Shown: piece by piece, positions 1 to 8,418 of the stretch
Layout of the letters: each line of letters opens with the position of its first letter
How positions within the stretch are numbered: position 1 is the stretch's first letter
Assembly (NCBI GenBank): GCA_043390185.1
Contig: DAWERO010000001.1
Coordinates: 62,001 to 126,000 of the forward strand
Origin: Azosocius aquiferis
GTDB taxonomy: Bacteria; Pseudomonadota; Gammaproteobacteria; UBA6186; Azoamicaceae
DNA: 64,000 nucleotides
Direction of reading: 5' to 3'
Position numbers and translations under genes: made by a program
Notes under the pieces: model-generated
Seen by the model: the letters and a program-made list of their open reading frames with translations, nothing else
Database searches by the model: none
What the model was told of the DNA's origin: nothing

Positions 1-255
1 TATTAATATTAAACTAATAATTGTATATGTTATTGTTGGTTTCCATTTTATAAATAATTCATTTTGAGATATTATTGTTAATAATCCTAATGTTAATATG
101 ATAATAATTATATATATTTTATTATTATTTTTTTTTTTATAATGAATTATATTTATTATGCACGTTATAATGATTATTACTATAGAATAATAAATATTAC
201 TGTATTGAAATAAAATAAAAAATAATATTATATTTAATATGTTTAATAAGTTCAT
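1..255 (-). CDS. yciB: YciB-type inner-membrane protein, N-terminal part (cut by window edge)
   Basis: The minus strand is open from an ATG at 255 to the window start, giving 85 residues with no stop; the C-terminal half lies outside. YciB (septation protein A family) is a multi-pass inner-membrane protein linked to envelope integrity and cell division. The pattern fits: a hydrophobic N-terminus, a short basic loop (HYKKKNNNK), a second hydrophobic segment, then the family hallmark 'ELFIKWKPT', equivalent to E. coli 'DEFIKWKVT'. The neighbouring gene resembles yciK, which lies near yciB in enterobacteria. Identity rests on my own motif reading of about half the protein. Confidence 0.72.
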   Translation of the reverse strand, partial: MNLLNILNIILFFILFQYSNIYYSIVIIIITCIINIIHYKKKNNNKIYIIIIILTLGLLTIISQNELFIKWKPTITYTIISLILI

Positions 256-331
256 AATTTTTTTTTTATTTTTTAAATAAGATATTTAAGTTTAATATTT
301 ATTAAGTTTTTTTTAATTAATATAAAGAATT

Positions 332-1105
332 TCATTTTGTTTTTTTATAAATTTGTATATTTTTATTTATAATAAAAGTTTTGTTATTTAAATTTTTATT
401 TTTTTTACTTATTATATATATTAATATATTAATTAATTTTTTTATATTTGTTGAAGATTTTTTTATTCCTGGAAATTCTTTTTTATATAAATCTGTATTG
501 TTTTTTTGTAATTGTATTTGATTTATTTTTATTGTTTTTATATTTTTATTTTCTTCATAAATGATTTTTATCAATGTTTGTAAAGCTGAATTTGCACATG
601 AATATGAACTCCAATATGTATTTATATGTTTTATATTATGTGTTATAAATATTATTGATGGATTTTTTGATAATTTTATTAATGGTAACATTGATTTTAT
701 TATAATAAATTTATTATAAAAATTTAAAATCATTATTTTATGTAGATCTTGAATATTATATTGTTCAAATAATGTTGATTTTCCTAATTTTGGAATATCA
801 TAAATTATTCCATCTATTCTTCCGAAATTTATATATATTTTTTTTGTTAATTCATAAAAATCTTTATTTGTTGCTTTGTCTATATTTATAATATATGAAT
901 ATATATTTTTTTTTTTATTTGATTGTATTTTATCATATATTTTTGATAAATTGTTTATTGATTTATCTAAAATGATTATTATAGCTTCACAGTTTATAAA
1001 TGATTTTATAATTTTATTTTTAATGTTTTTTAATGGTTTTATAATTAATATTATTTTATTTTTTAGTGAATTAGTATCTGGATTATAAATTTTTTTGTAT
1101 TTCAT
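332..1105 (-). CDS. Degenerate short-chain dehydrogenase, YciK-like
   Basis: A 257-residue protein that aligns along its length with the SDR oxidoreductase YciK. Matching landmarks are 'KIILII' for the first beta strand, 'GRIDGIIYD', 'SMLPLI' and 'EFPG'. The working parts are gone. The glycine-rich NAD(P) loop (TGxxxGIG) reads 'IKPLKNIK' (residues 22-29), the NAG motif reads DIP (103-105), the catalytic serine region reads THN (155-157), and of the YxxxK pair Tyr168 remains while Lys is Asn172. The frame is intact over 774 bases. It is either a late-stage decaying gene or a protein kept for a non-enzymatic role. YciK has no firmly established substrate even when intact. Confidence 0.6.
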   Translation of the reverse strand: MKYKKIYNPDTNSLKNKIILIIKPLKNIKNKIIKSFINCEAIIIILDKSINNLSKIYDKIQSNKKKNIYSYIINIDKATNKDFYELTKKIYINFGRIDGIIYDIPKLGKSTLFEQYNIQDLHKIMILNFYNKFIIIKSMLPLIKLSKNPSIIFITHNIKHINTYWSSYSCANSALQTLIKIIYEENKNIKTIKINQIQLQKNNTDLYKKEFPGIKKSSTNIKKLINILIYIISKKNKNLNNKTFIINKNIQIYKKTK

Positions 1106-1198
1106 TTAAATAATTTTTTTTTGTATTGTATTTAAATTTAATTATATCATAATAATAATTTAAAAAATGTTTTATTTTTTTATTTTTAAAGGATTTTT

Positions 1199-2458
1199 AT
1201 GTCTTTGTTAGTTTTTGGTATTAATTATAAATCAGCACCATTATTTATAAGGGAAAAAGTTAGTTATGATAAATTTAAAGTTAAGGTAATTATTAATAGC
1301 ATTATGAAAAATAAGTTTTCTACTGGTGTTGTTATTATATGTACTTGTAATAGAACTGAAATGTATTTTAGTAATGCTAAAATATATTCTATTATTAAAT
1401 TATTAAATAACATATATGGTTTAAAATTTAAAGAAATAAAAAAGTATATATATGTATATACTGAAATACATATGATAAATCATTTATTTAATGTTGTTTG
1501 TGGTTTAGATTCTATGATTTTAGGTGAAACACAAATTTTTGGTCAAATCAAATTTTTTTATAATTTATCTAATGAATTGAAATGTTTAGATAAAGTGCTT
1601 GATAGATTATTTCAATATGCATTTTATATATCTAAGCATATTAGAAGTAATACTGATATATGTTTTAATTCTACATCTATTGCTAAAATTGCTGTTCAAT
1701 TAGCAGATTATATATCTGATATAAAAAATTCTACAATTTTAGTTTTAGGCGCTGGAGAGAATTCTAAAATAATTTTGAAATATTTAATAAAAAAAGGAAT
1801 TAAAAAATTGATTATATCGAATAGAACATCTTCAAATGTTCTTGATATGTTAAATGATATTAATTTTGATTTTAAAATTGATATAGAATTTATATCTATA
1901 AAAATGTTGTTTGATGATATAATTGATATTGATTTAGTTATTACTTCTACTGGTAGTAATTGTCCTATAATAACAAAATCTAAAATAGAAAATTTTATAA
2001 AAAAAAAAGATTATAATTTTTTGTATATGATTGATATAGCTGTTCCACGTGATATTGAGCAATCTGTTAGTGTTTTAAAAAATGTATATTTATATTGCAT
2101 TGATGATTTAGAAATTATTATAAAAAAAAATTATAAATTAAAATTTTTTTCTTCTAAAAAATCAAAAATTTTTATAAAAAATAGTGTTTTTATTTTTTTT
2201 AATTGGATTAATATTCAAAAAAGTTTATATTTTTTATTAAATTTTAGAAATAAATTTTATAATATTAGTAATGATGTTTTATTATATGGGTTAAATATGA
2301 TAAAAAATAAATATGATTCAATAGAAGTTATTAAATATGTTGTTTATTCTTTAACCAATAAGTTGTTACACATTCCAACAATACAAATTAAAAAGTCAAT
2401 AATTTTAAAAGATAAATTTTTTTTAAAAATTATTAATAATTTATTTAATATTATTTAG
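1199..2458 (+). CDS. hemA: Glutamyl-tRNA reductase
   Basis: Reduces the glutamate of Glu-tRNA(Glu) to glutamate-1-semialdehyde, the first committed step of C5-pathway haem synthesis, in the cytosol. The 419-residue length is typical. The catalytic cysteine lies in 'CTCNRTE' (residues 48-54, nucleophile Cys50), the substrate motif 'GLDSMILGETQI' follows, and the NADPH-binding motif 'VLGAGENSK' lies near residue 185. An AGG ribosome site precedes the ATG. It leads the classic hemA-prfA-prmC run. Haem supply matters here because cytochromes b, c1 and c5 are all encoded in the window. The start is clear, since the family begins with 'LLVFGINYKSAP'. Confidence 0.95.
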   Translation: MSLLVFGINYKSAPLFIREKVSYDKFKVKVIINSIMKNKFSTGVVIICTCNRTEMYFSNAKIYSIIKLLNNIYGLKFKEIKKYIYVYTEIHMINHLFNVVCGLDSMILGETQIFGQIKFFYNLSNELKCLDKVLDRLFQYAFYISKHIRSNTDICFNSTSIAKIAVQLADYISDIKNSTILVLGAGENSKIILKYLIKKGIKKLIISNRTSSNVLDMLNDINFDFKIDIEFISIKMLFDDIIDIDLVITSTGSNCPIITKSKIENFIKKKDYNFLYMIDIAVPRDIEQSVSVLKNVYLYCIDDLEIIIKKNYKLKFFSSKKSKIFIKNSVFIFFNWINIQKSLYFLLNFRNKFYNISNDVLLYGLNMIKNKYDSIEVIKYVVYSLTNKLLHIPTIQIKKSIILKDKFFLKIINNLFNII

Positions 2459-2469
2459 GTGTTTTGAAT

Positions 2470-3546
2470 ATGAAAATTTCTGTTTACAATAGATTAAAAA
2501 AGTTATCTGAAAGATATAATGAAATAAATTTATTATTACTTAATCCAGATATAACAAAAGATACTTTTAATTATAAATTATTATTAAAAGAAAGATCAGA
2601 TTTAGAAAATGTTGTTGAAATTTTTGATAAATATATTTTGATAGAAAAAAATATAAAAAATATTCAAAGTTTATTGTTTGATGTTGATCATGAAATAAGG
2701 TTATTATCAGAAAGTGAAAATAAAATTCTTAATAAAGAAAAACAAGATTTAATTAATGTAATATATAATTTATTAATTGAAAAGAATTTGAATGATAAAA
2801 GAAATATATTTCTTGAAATTAGAGCTGGAACAGGAGGTAATGAAGCTTCTGTTTTTTCTGGTGATTTGGCGAGAATGTATATGATGTATTCTGAAATTAT
2901 GAATTGGAATTGTGAAATAATAAGTTATCATTCTAGTGACTTTGGCGGATATAAAGAAATAGTTCTTAGAATTGTTGGTAATGATATATATAGTAAATTA
3001 AAATTTGAATCAGGAGTACATAGAGTTCAAAGAATACCTTGTACTGAATCTCAAGGAAGAATTCATACTTCTACTTGTTCAGTTGTTGTTATGCCTGAAA
3101 TAGAAATTATGGAATCTATTGAAATAGATTCTAATGATATTAGAATTGATACATATAGAGCTGGAGGTGCAGGTGGACAGCATGTTAATAAAACTGATTC
3201 TGCAGTTAGAATTACGCATATTTCAACTGGTATAGTTGTTGAATGTCAACAAGAACGATCTCAACATAAAAATAAGGCTAAAGCTTATTCTTTGTTACAA
3301 GCTAAAATTTTAGATAGAGAACAAAATTTACAAAAAAATAAGATTGATAACGTTAGAAAAAAAATAATAGGTACTGGTGATAGATCAGAACGTATAAGAA
3401 CTTATAATTATCCTCAAAATCGTATTACTGATCATAGAATTAATTTAACTTTATATAAATTATTATATATTATGGATGGATATTTGGGATTAATTATTGA
3501 TCCTTTACAAATGGAATTTAAAGAAAAAAATTTAGAAAATGAATAA
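2470..3546 (+). CDS. prfA: Peptide chain release factor 1
   Basis: Recognises UAA and UAG stop codons and triggers peptide release. The GGQ catalytic motif is at residues 235-237 within 'AGGAGGQHVNKTDSAVR'. The stop-codon-reading tripeptide, usually PAT or PVT in RF1, is Pro-Cys-Thr at about 190-192. I place the start at the ATG at 2470 rather than the in-frame TTG at 2464, because 'MKISVYNRL' matches the family N-terminus and the AGGTG ribosome site suits either. It begins 11 bases after hemA. The prmC product immediately downstream methylates the GGQ glutamine. Confidence 0.95.
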   Translation: MKISVYNRLKKLSERYNEINLLLLNPDITKDTFNYKLLLKERSDLENVVEIFDKYILIEKNIKNIQSLLFDVDHEIRLLSESENKILNKEKQDLINVIYNLLIEKNLNDKRNIFLEIRAGTGGNEASVFSGDLARMYMMYSEIMNWNCEIISYHSSDFGGYKEIVLRIVGNDIYSKLKFESGVHRVQRIPCTESQGRIHTSTCSVVVMPEIEIMESIEIDSNDIRIDTYRAGGAGGQHVNKTDSAVRITHISTGIVVECQQERSQHKNKAKAYSLLQAKILDREQNLQKNKIDNVRKKIIGTGDRSERIRTYNYPQNRITDHRINLTLYKLLYIMDGYLGLIIDPLQMEFKEKNLENE

Positions 3547-3569
3547 AATTATTTTATAATTGATTTTTT

Positions 3570-4403
3570 ATGCTTAGTTTTAATATTGAAATTATTTTAT
3601 TTATTGGAGAAAAATTTTGTGGATGTATGTTTTTTTCAAAATATTTATTATCTGATATTCTTAATGTTTCTAATAATTATTTATATATATTTTTTAATTA
3701 TAGAATTAATTTCTTGTTGTATATTAAATATGTATATTTTTTAAATAAGAAGTTGTTAAATTGGCCGTTATCTTATTTTTTTAAAAATGATTATTTTTAT
3801 AAAACTGAAATATTATTTGATGTTGGAGTTTTAATTCCTAGATATGAAATTTATATTTTTATTGATAAATTGATTAATGTTATTTATAAATATGAAATAA
3901 AAAATATTTTGGAATTAGGTATAGGATCTGGAGCTATTTCTTTAATATTAAGTATGTGTAAAAAATTAAATATAATTGGAGTTGATTTTGATTTAAATTC
4001 TTTTTTTTTTTCTAATAAGAATTTATATAATTTAAAAATTTTAAATATAGAGTTTTATTATAATAATTGGGATATATTTTATTGTAATAAATTTAAATTT
4101 GATATTATTTTTTCAAATCCTCCATATATTTGTTTTGAATCTTTTGTTTTTTTAACTGATAATTTAGTACCATTTGAATCGAAAAAATCTTTATTATCTG
4201 ATAATTTTGGTTTTAATAGTATAATTTTTATTATTAAAATGTCTTATATTTTTTTAAATAAAAAAGGTATTCTTATTATCGAGCATGGTTACAGACAATC
4301 ATTTATGATAAGAAAAATTTTTTTTTATTTTGGGTATTTTAATGTTAATACTTATATAGATAAAAATTATTTTGATAGAATTACAATTGGTGTGAAATAT
4401 TAA
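3570..4403 (+). CDS. prmC: Release factor glutamine methyltransferase
   Basis: SAM-dependent N5-glutamine methyltransferase that modifies the GGQ glutamine of release factors. The 277-residue protein has the SAM motif 'ILELGIGSGAISL' near residue 115 and the diagnostic NPPY catalytic motif at residues 183-186. The N-terminal helical domain is poorly conserved and rich in Phe/Tyr/Asn, as expected from AT drift. It lies 23 bases after prfA, the normal gammaproteobacterial order. Its stop overlaps the stop of the convergent rplY by 3 bases. Confidence 0.9.
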   Translation: MLSFNIEIILFIGEKFCGCMFFSKYLLSDILNVSNNYLYIFFNYRINFLLYIKYVYFLNKKLLNWPLSYFFKNDYFYKTEILFDVGVLIPRYEIYIFIDKLINVIYKYEIKNILELGIGSGAISLILSMCKKLNIIGVDFDLNSFFFSNKNLYNLKILNIEFYYNNWDIFYCNKFKFDIIFSNPPYICFESFVFLTDNLVPFESKKSLLSDNFGFNSIIFIIKMSYIFLNKKGILIIEHGYRQSFMIRKIFFYFGYFNVNTYIDKNYFDRITIGVKY

Positions 4404-4705
4404 TTATTTTCTATTTTTTTAAAATCTATGTGCAAAATTGTTGATTTATATTGATGATGTTGTATATTCATTGTAATTACTTGATAAATTTCTTCTTGTA
4501 ATTTTATATTTATTATTTTATCATATTCTTGTTTGTTTTTAAAAAAACAATAAAATTGATTATGATTTATAGAAATAGATATTGATTTTTTGTTTTTTAT
4601 ATATATAACGGCTGGTATTTTTTTTTCTATTTTTCTTAATCTTTTTGAATTTCTTGTTCCTATTTCATTTCTTATTGTAGCTATGTATAAATTTTTTATT
4701 GACAT
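4400..4705 (-). CDS. rplY: 50S ribosomal protein L25
   Basis: A 101-residue protein of the short, E. coli-type L25 form that binds 5S rRNA in the large subunit. Supporting features are the N-terminal 'RNEIGTRNSKRLRK' (equivalent to RKEQGKGASRRLR), 'KIPAVIY', and the C-terminal 'YKSTILHIDF' (equivalent to YKPKLQHIDF). There is no CTC-like C-terminal extension. It is the last minus-strand gene after tRNA(Gln) and may share the gatCAB transcript. Its end is convergent with prmC, leaving no room for a terminator between them. Confidence 0.9.
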   Translation of the reverse strand: MSIKNLYIATIRNEIGTRNSKRLRKIEKKIPAVIYIKNKKSISISINHNQFYCFFKNKQEYDKIINIKLQEEIYQVITMNIQHHQYKSTILHIDFKKIENN

Positions 4706-4753
4706 AATATTTAATCCTATATGATATTTATATTATTTATTTAAAAATAATAA

Positions 4754-4824
4754 ATGGGGCATCAGGATTCGAACCTGAGATGTAGGGATCAAAACCCTAT
4801 GCCTTACCACTTGGCCATGCCCCA
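4754..4824 (-). tRNA. trnQ: tRNA-Gln (TTG)
   Basis: A full cloverleaf reads on the minus strand: acceptor TGGGGCA/TGCCCCA, D arm GCCAAGTGGTAAGGC, anticodon stem TAGGG/CCCTA with loop TTTTGAT (anticodon TTG), T arm TCAGG-TTCGAAT-CCTGA. CCA is not encoded. The U1-A72 first pair, a feature used by GatCAB to recognise tRNA(Gln), is present. The discriminator reads T, where G73 is usual in bacterial tRNA(Gln). It lies downstream of gatCAB on the same strand. Confidence 0.95.
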
Positions 4825-4908
4825 ATGTTTTTTTTATTATTACATATTTTTTTTATTTATTAAATATATAAATTATTTTTTTTAACAATAAATATGAAAT
4901 TTAAATTT

Positions 4909-4980
4909 TGCCGAAAAGTGGATTTGAACCTCTGACCTTTACATTACGAGTGTATTGCTCTACCTCTGAGCTATTTCGGC
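4909..4980 (-). tRNA. thrW: tRNA-Thr (CGT)
   Basis: Cloverleaf on the minus strand: acceptor GCCGAAA/TTTCGGC with discriminator A, D arm GCTCAGAGGTAGAGC, anticodon loop CTCGTAA (anticodon CGT), T arm AGAGG-TTCAAAT-CCACT with one A-A mismatch. A mismatch at pair 27-43 is shared with E. coli thrW, supporting the assignment. CCA is not encoded. Its first 21 bases are also the last codons and stop of gatB on the same strand. Confidence 0.93.
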
Positions 4981-6414
4981 AATATTTAATTCATTTAAAT
5001 ATTTTTTTATATTAAAATTTATTTTTTTAGGGTTTGCTTTATTTTTTGTTTTTTCCATTATTTTTCCAAAAAAGAATTGATATAATTTTTCTTTTCCATT
5101 TTTATATTGAATTATTTCTATTTTATATTTTGTTAAAGTTTTAGATATTATATTTTTTAATATTTTGTTGTTATTTAATTGTTCTAAACAATATTTTTTT
5201 ATAATGTAATTTATATTATTATTATTTTTTTTAATAATTATTTCTAATATTTTTTTTGCTATTTTTTTAGAAATGTTTTTATTGTTTATTTTTAATAATA
5301 AAGATAGTAAAAATTTTGGAGTAAATATAATGTTATTTATATTTAATTTATATTTATTTAATTGTCCTAATAATTCTATTGTTATCCAATTTATAATAAG
5401 TTTAGGATTATTGTAAATTTTTATTATATATAAAAAATATTTAGTTAGTGTTTTATTTTGTGTAATTATTATTGATTCTGATTCTGTTATTTTATATTTT
5501 TTCATAAATATTATTTTTATATAATTTGATGAATATATAAGTTTATTTTTTATTTTTTTTATATATTTTTTATTTATTTTTAATGGTAAAAGATCAGGAT
5601 CTGGAAAATATCTGTAATCTTTTGATTCTTCTTTTGATCTCATACTTTTAGTTTTATTTTTTATTGGGTCATATAATCTTGTTTCTTGTATTATTATATA
5701 TTTTTTTTTAATTAATTTTTTTTGTCTTTTAATTTCATAATTTATTGCATTTTCAACAAATTTGAAGGAATTTATATTTTTTATTTCTACTTTTTTTCCT
5801 AATTTTTTATTATTTTTTTCTTTTAATGATATATTAACATCACATCTAAATGATCCTTCTTGTAATTTTCCATCACATATTTTTATGTTGCATATTATAT
5901 TGTGTAATTTTTTTAAATATAAACTTGCTTCTTTTGCAGAATTTATATTAGGTTTTGATACGATTTCTAGTAATGGAATTCCTGCCCTATTGTAATCTAT
6001 TTCTGTAATGTTATTTTTGTGTGATAATTTTGCTGCGTCTTCTTCTAAGTGTGCTCTATCTATATTTATTATTTTTTTTTTATTATTATTATATATGTTT
6101 ATATATCCATTTTTTATTATTGGAAAAAAAAATTGACTTATTTGATATCCTTTAGGAAGGTCTGGATAGAAATAATTTTTTCTATCAAATATTGATATTG
6201 GTAAAATGTTTCCTTTTATTGCTAAACCAAATTTTAAAGCCATATCAATAGAATTTTTATTTAGTACTGGTAGTGTTCCTGGTAATCCTATGTCTAATAA
6301 AGAAATATTTTCATTTGGTTTTGAGTTGTATTTTGTAGAAGAGGTTGAAAATATTTTTGATTTAGTATTTAATTGAACGTGTACTTCTAGTCCTATTTTC
6401 GGAATTAATTTCAT
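4960..6414 (-). CDS. gatB: Asp/Glu-tRNA amidotransferase subunit B
   Basis: Subunit B of GatCAB, which binds misacylated Glu-tRNA(Gln) (and Asp-tRNA(Asn) where relevant), phosphorylates the side chain and amidates it with ammonia from GatA. The N-terminal catalytic cradle is well conserved: 'PKIGLEVHVQL', 'ISIFDRKNYFYPDLPKGYQIS' region, 'HLEEDAAKL', 'DYNRAGIPLLEIVSKP', 'VEIKNINS', 'YRYFPDPDL'. The tRNA-binding tail domain is lysine/asparagine-rich but recognisable ('KANPKK'). The last seven codons (from GCC GAA ATA) and the TAG stop lie inside the tRNA(Thr) gene, so the ancestral stop was probably lost. The start sits 19 bases after gatA. Confidence 0.95.
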   Translation of the reverse strand: MKLIPKIGLEVHVQLNTKSKIFSTSSTKYNSKPNENISLLDIGLPGTLPVLNKNSIDMALKFGLAIKGNILPISIFDRKNYFYPDLPKGYQISQFFFPIIKNGYINIYNNNKKKIINIDRAHLEEDAAKLSHKNNITEIDYNRAGIPLLEIVSKPNINSAKEASLYLKKLHNIICNIKICDGKLQEGSFRCDVNISLKEKNNKKLGKKVEIKNINSFKFVENAINYEIKRQKKLIKKKYIIIQETRLYDPIKNKTKSMRSKEESKDYRYFPDPDLLPLKINKKYIKKIKNKLIYSSNYIKIIFMKKYKITESESIIITQNKTLTKYFLYIIKIYNNPKLIINWITIELLGQLNKYKLNINNIIFTPKFLLSLLLKINNKNISKKIAKKILEIIIKKNNNNINYIIKKYCLEQLNNNKILKNIISKTLTKYKIEIIQYKNGKEKLYQFFFGKIMEKTKNKANPKKINFNIKKYLNELNIAEIAQR

Positions 6415-6433
6415 TTTTATTCTCTGTTTTTTT

Positions 6434-7873
6434 TTAATTTATAAATTGTGGAGGTGAAATTTTATGCCATATTGTATTAAGTTGATATTGATGAGCTAAA
6501 TTTAAAATTTCATTTTCTTTAAAAAAATTTCCTATTATTTGTAACCCTACTGGTAAATTATTTATTAATCCCGTTGGAATTGATATTGCTGGCAATCCAG
6601 CAAGATTTACTGAACATGTATATATATCAGATTTATACATTTCTGTTGGTGATATTTTTTTTGAATTTATTTTAAAAGCATTTGTTGGTGTTGTTGGCCC
6701 TAATATTACATTTACTTTTTTAAAAGCATTTATGTAATCGTTTCTTATTATTGCTCTAATTTTTTGTGCTTTTATATAATATTCGTTGTAGTAACTTGAT
6801 GATAGAACATATGTTCCTATCATTATTCTTCTTATTACTTCTTCACCAAACCCTTCAGATCTAGATTTTGAATATAAATCTTTAATATTTAATGAATTTT
6901 CATATTTATATCCAAATCTTATTCCATCATATTTTGATAAATTTGATGAACATTCTGCAGGAGCTATTATATAATATGCAGGAATAGATAATTTTATGTT
7001 AGGTAATGTTATATATTTTATTATTGTTTTTAAATTTTTAAATATATTTAATGCTTGGTACAAATTATTTTTTATATTATCATCTAAATTTGTTATAAAT
7101 TCATTTGGTATTCCTATAATTGTTTTTTCTATAGAATTATTTATATAATTACTGTATTTAGGAATTTTAATTTTTATGCTAGTAGAATCATTTTTGTCAT
7201 ATCCTGCTATTATTTCTAATAATATTGCACAATCTTCAGCAGTTTTACCTATTGGTCCAGCTTGATCTAAGCTTGAAGCGAATGCTATGATTCCATATCT
7301 TGATATTAATCCATATGTTGGTTTTATACCTGTTACTCCACAAAATGCTGCAGGTTGTCTTATTGATCCTCCAGTATCTGTTCCTGTTGCTATTGGAATT
7401 AATCTTGCTGCAACACATGCTGCTGATCCTCCAGATGATCCTCCTGAAACATATTTATTATTCCATGGATTATATACAGGACCAAATATACTTTTTTCAT
7501 TACTTGATCCCATAGCAAATTCATCCATATTAGTTTTACCTATAAGTATAAAATTTGCTTGTAATAATTTTTTATGTATAGTTGCATTATATGGAGAAAT
7601 AAAATTTTTTAATATTTTCGAAGAGCAAGTTGTTTTTGATTCTGTTGTGCATATTATATCTTTATGTGCAAATGGAATACCTCCATTATATGATTTTTTT
7701 TTATCAAAAATTTTAGATTTTTTTATTGCATATTCTTCATTTATGTGGATAAATCCATTTATTTTATTATTTAATTTTTTTATTCTTTTTATGAAATGCT
7801 CTGTTAATTCTAAAGAACTAAATTCTTTGTTTTTAATACCTTCATATAACTCTTTTAATGTTTTTGTATGCAT
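6434..7873 (-). CDS. gatA: Asp/Glu-tRNA amidotransferase subunit A
   Basis: Glutaminase subunit of GatCAB: hydrolyses glutamine and channels ammonia to GatB. It belongs to the amidase-signature family, with the Lys / cis-Ser / Ser triad visible as Lys71 ('FAHKDI'), Ser146 within 'SGGSSGGSAA', and Ser170 within 'GTDTGGSIRQP'. At 479 residues it is full length, and this is one of the better conserved proteins in the window. It lies between gatC and gatB with 19-base gaps on both sides, indicating one transcript. Confidence 0.96.
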   Translation of the reverse strand: MHTKTLKELYEGIKNKEFSSLELTEHFIKRIKKLNNKINGFIHINEEYAIKKSKIFDKKKSYNGGIPFAHKDIICTTESKTTCSSKILKNFISPYNATIHKKLLQANFILIGKTNMDEFAMGSSNEKSIFGPVYNPWNNKYVSGGSSGGSAACVAARLIPIATGTDTGGSIRQPAAFCGVTGIKPTYGLISRYGIIAFASSLDQAGPIGKTAEDCAILLEIIAGYDKNDSTSIKIKIPKYSNYINNSIEKTIIGIPNEFITNLDDNIKNNLYQALNIFKNLKTIIKYITLPNIKLSIPAYYIIAPAECSSNLSKYDGIRFGYKYENSLNIKDLYSKSRSEGFGEEVIRRIMIGTYVLSSSYYNEYYIKAQKIRAIIRNDYINAFKKVNVILGPTTPTNAFKINSKKISPTEMYKSDIYTCSVNLAGLPAISIPTGLINNLPVGLQIIGNFFKENEILNLAHQYQLNTIWHKISPPQFIN

Positions 7874-7892
7874 AATAAACCTTTGTTTATAT

Positions 7893-8192
7893 TTATTTAT
7901 TAATTATTTTTGGTACTGTATAAAAGTTGTTTTTTATATTTTTTTTATATAATTTTTTTATTTTTTCTTTATATTTATTTTTTTTTGATTTATCTTTTTT
8001 AAGTATTTGATATTTTTTAATTGGATGAAACAGTGGTTCTATTTTATTGATATTTAATTGATTTATTTCATTTATTATTTTTAAAATTTGATTTAATTCA
8101 AATAAAATTTTCAATTTGTATTTTTTATTATTATTTATTTTAATTGCTGATAATTCAGCTAATTTTTTTATATCTTTTAATTTTAATGACAT
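7893..8192 (-). CDS. gatC: Asp/Glu-tRNA amidotransferase subunit C
   Basis: Small 99-residue subunit that wraps around GatA and stabilises the GatAB interface. The family pattern is present: 'IKKLAELSAIKIN' at the N-terminus, 'LNQILKIINEINQLNI' in the middle and 'EPLFHP' (family EPMxHP). The C-terminal half is an almost pure Lys/Ile/Asn stretch. It is first in the gatC-gatA-gatB order, facing a 226-base intergenic region shared with the divergent transporter gene. Confidence 0.9.
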   Translation of the reverse strand: MSLKLKDIKKLAELSAIKINNNKKYKLKILFELNQILKIINEINQLNINKIEPLFHPIKKYQILKKDKSKKNKYKEKIKKLYKKNIKNNFYTVPKIINK

Positions 8193-8327
8193 TTTTTTAT
8201 TATTAGATTATATTAACTATATATTTATTGTATCATATGTAATGATATTTTAAAATTATATATTTATACAAATATATAATTTTATTAACATTATTTTATT
8301 ATTTATATATTTATTTTTTAAAATATG

Positions 8328-8357
8328 TTAATCTATATTTTTATAATTTAGTATAAT
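8328..8357 (+). promoter_or_regulatory. Candidate sigma-70 promoter of the DASS carrier
   Basis: A perfect TATAAT at 8352-8357 sits about 62 bases before the transporter ATG, with TTAATC at 8328-8333 as a weak -35 at 18-base spacing. The 226-base gatC/transporter gap holds no ORF or hairpin that I can support. In such AT-rich DNA a TATAAT alone is weak evidence. Confidence 0.35.
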
Positions 8358-8418
8358 GATAGATTATTTTTGAATAATATTATTATTTATTTATATGTAC
8401 ATTAATATGGAGTGAAAT

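Noticed and set aside
7287..7952. 221-residue plus-strand ORF
   Set aside because: Antisense shadow of gatA/gatC, whose motifs are unambiguous on the minus strand.
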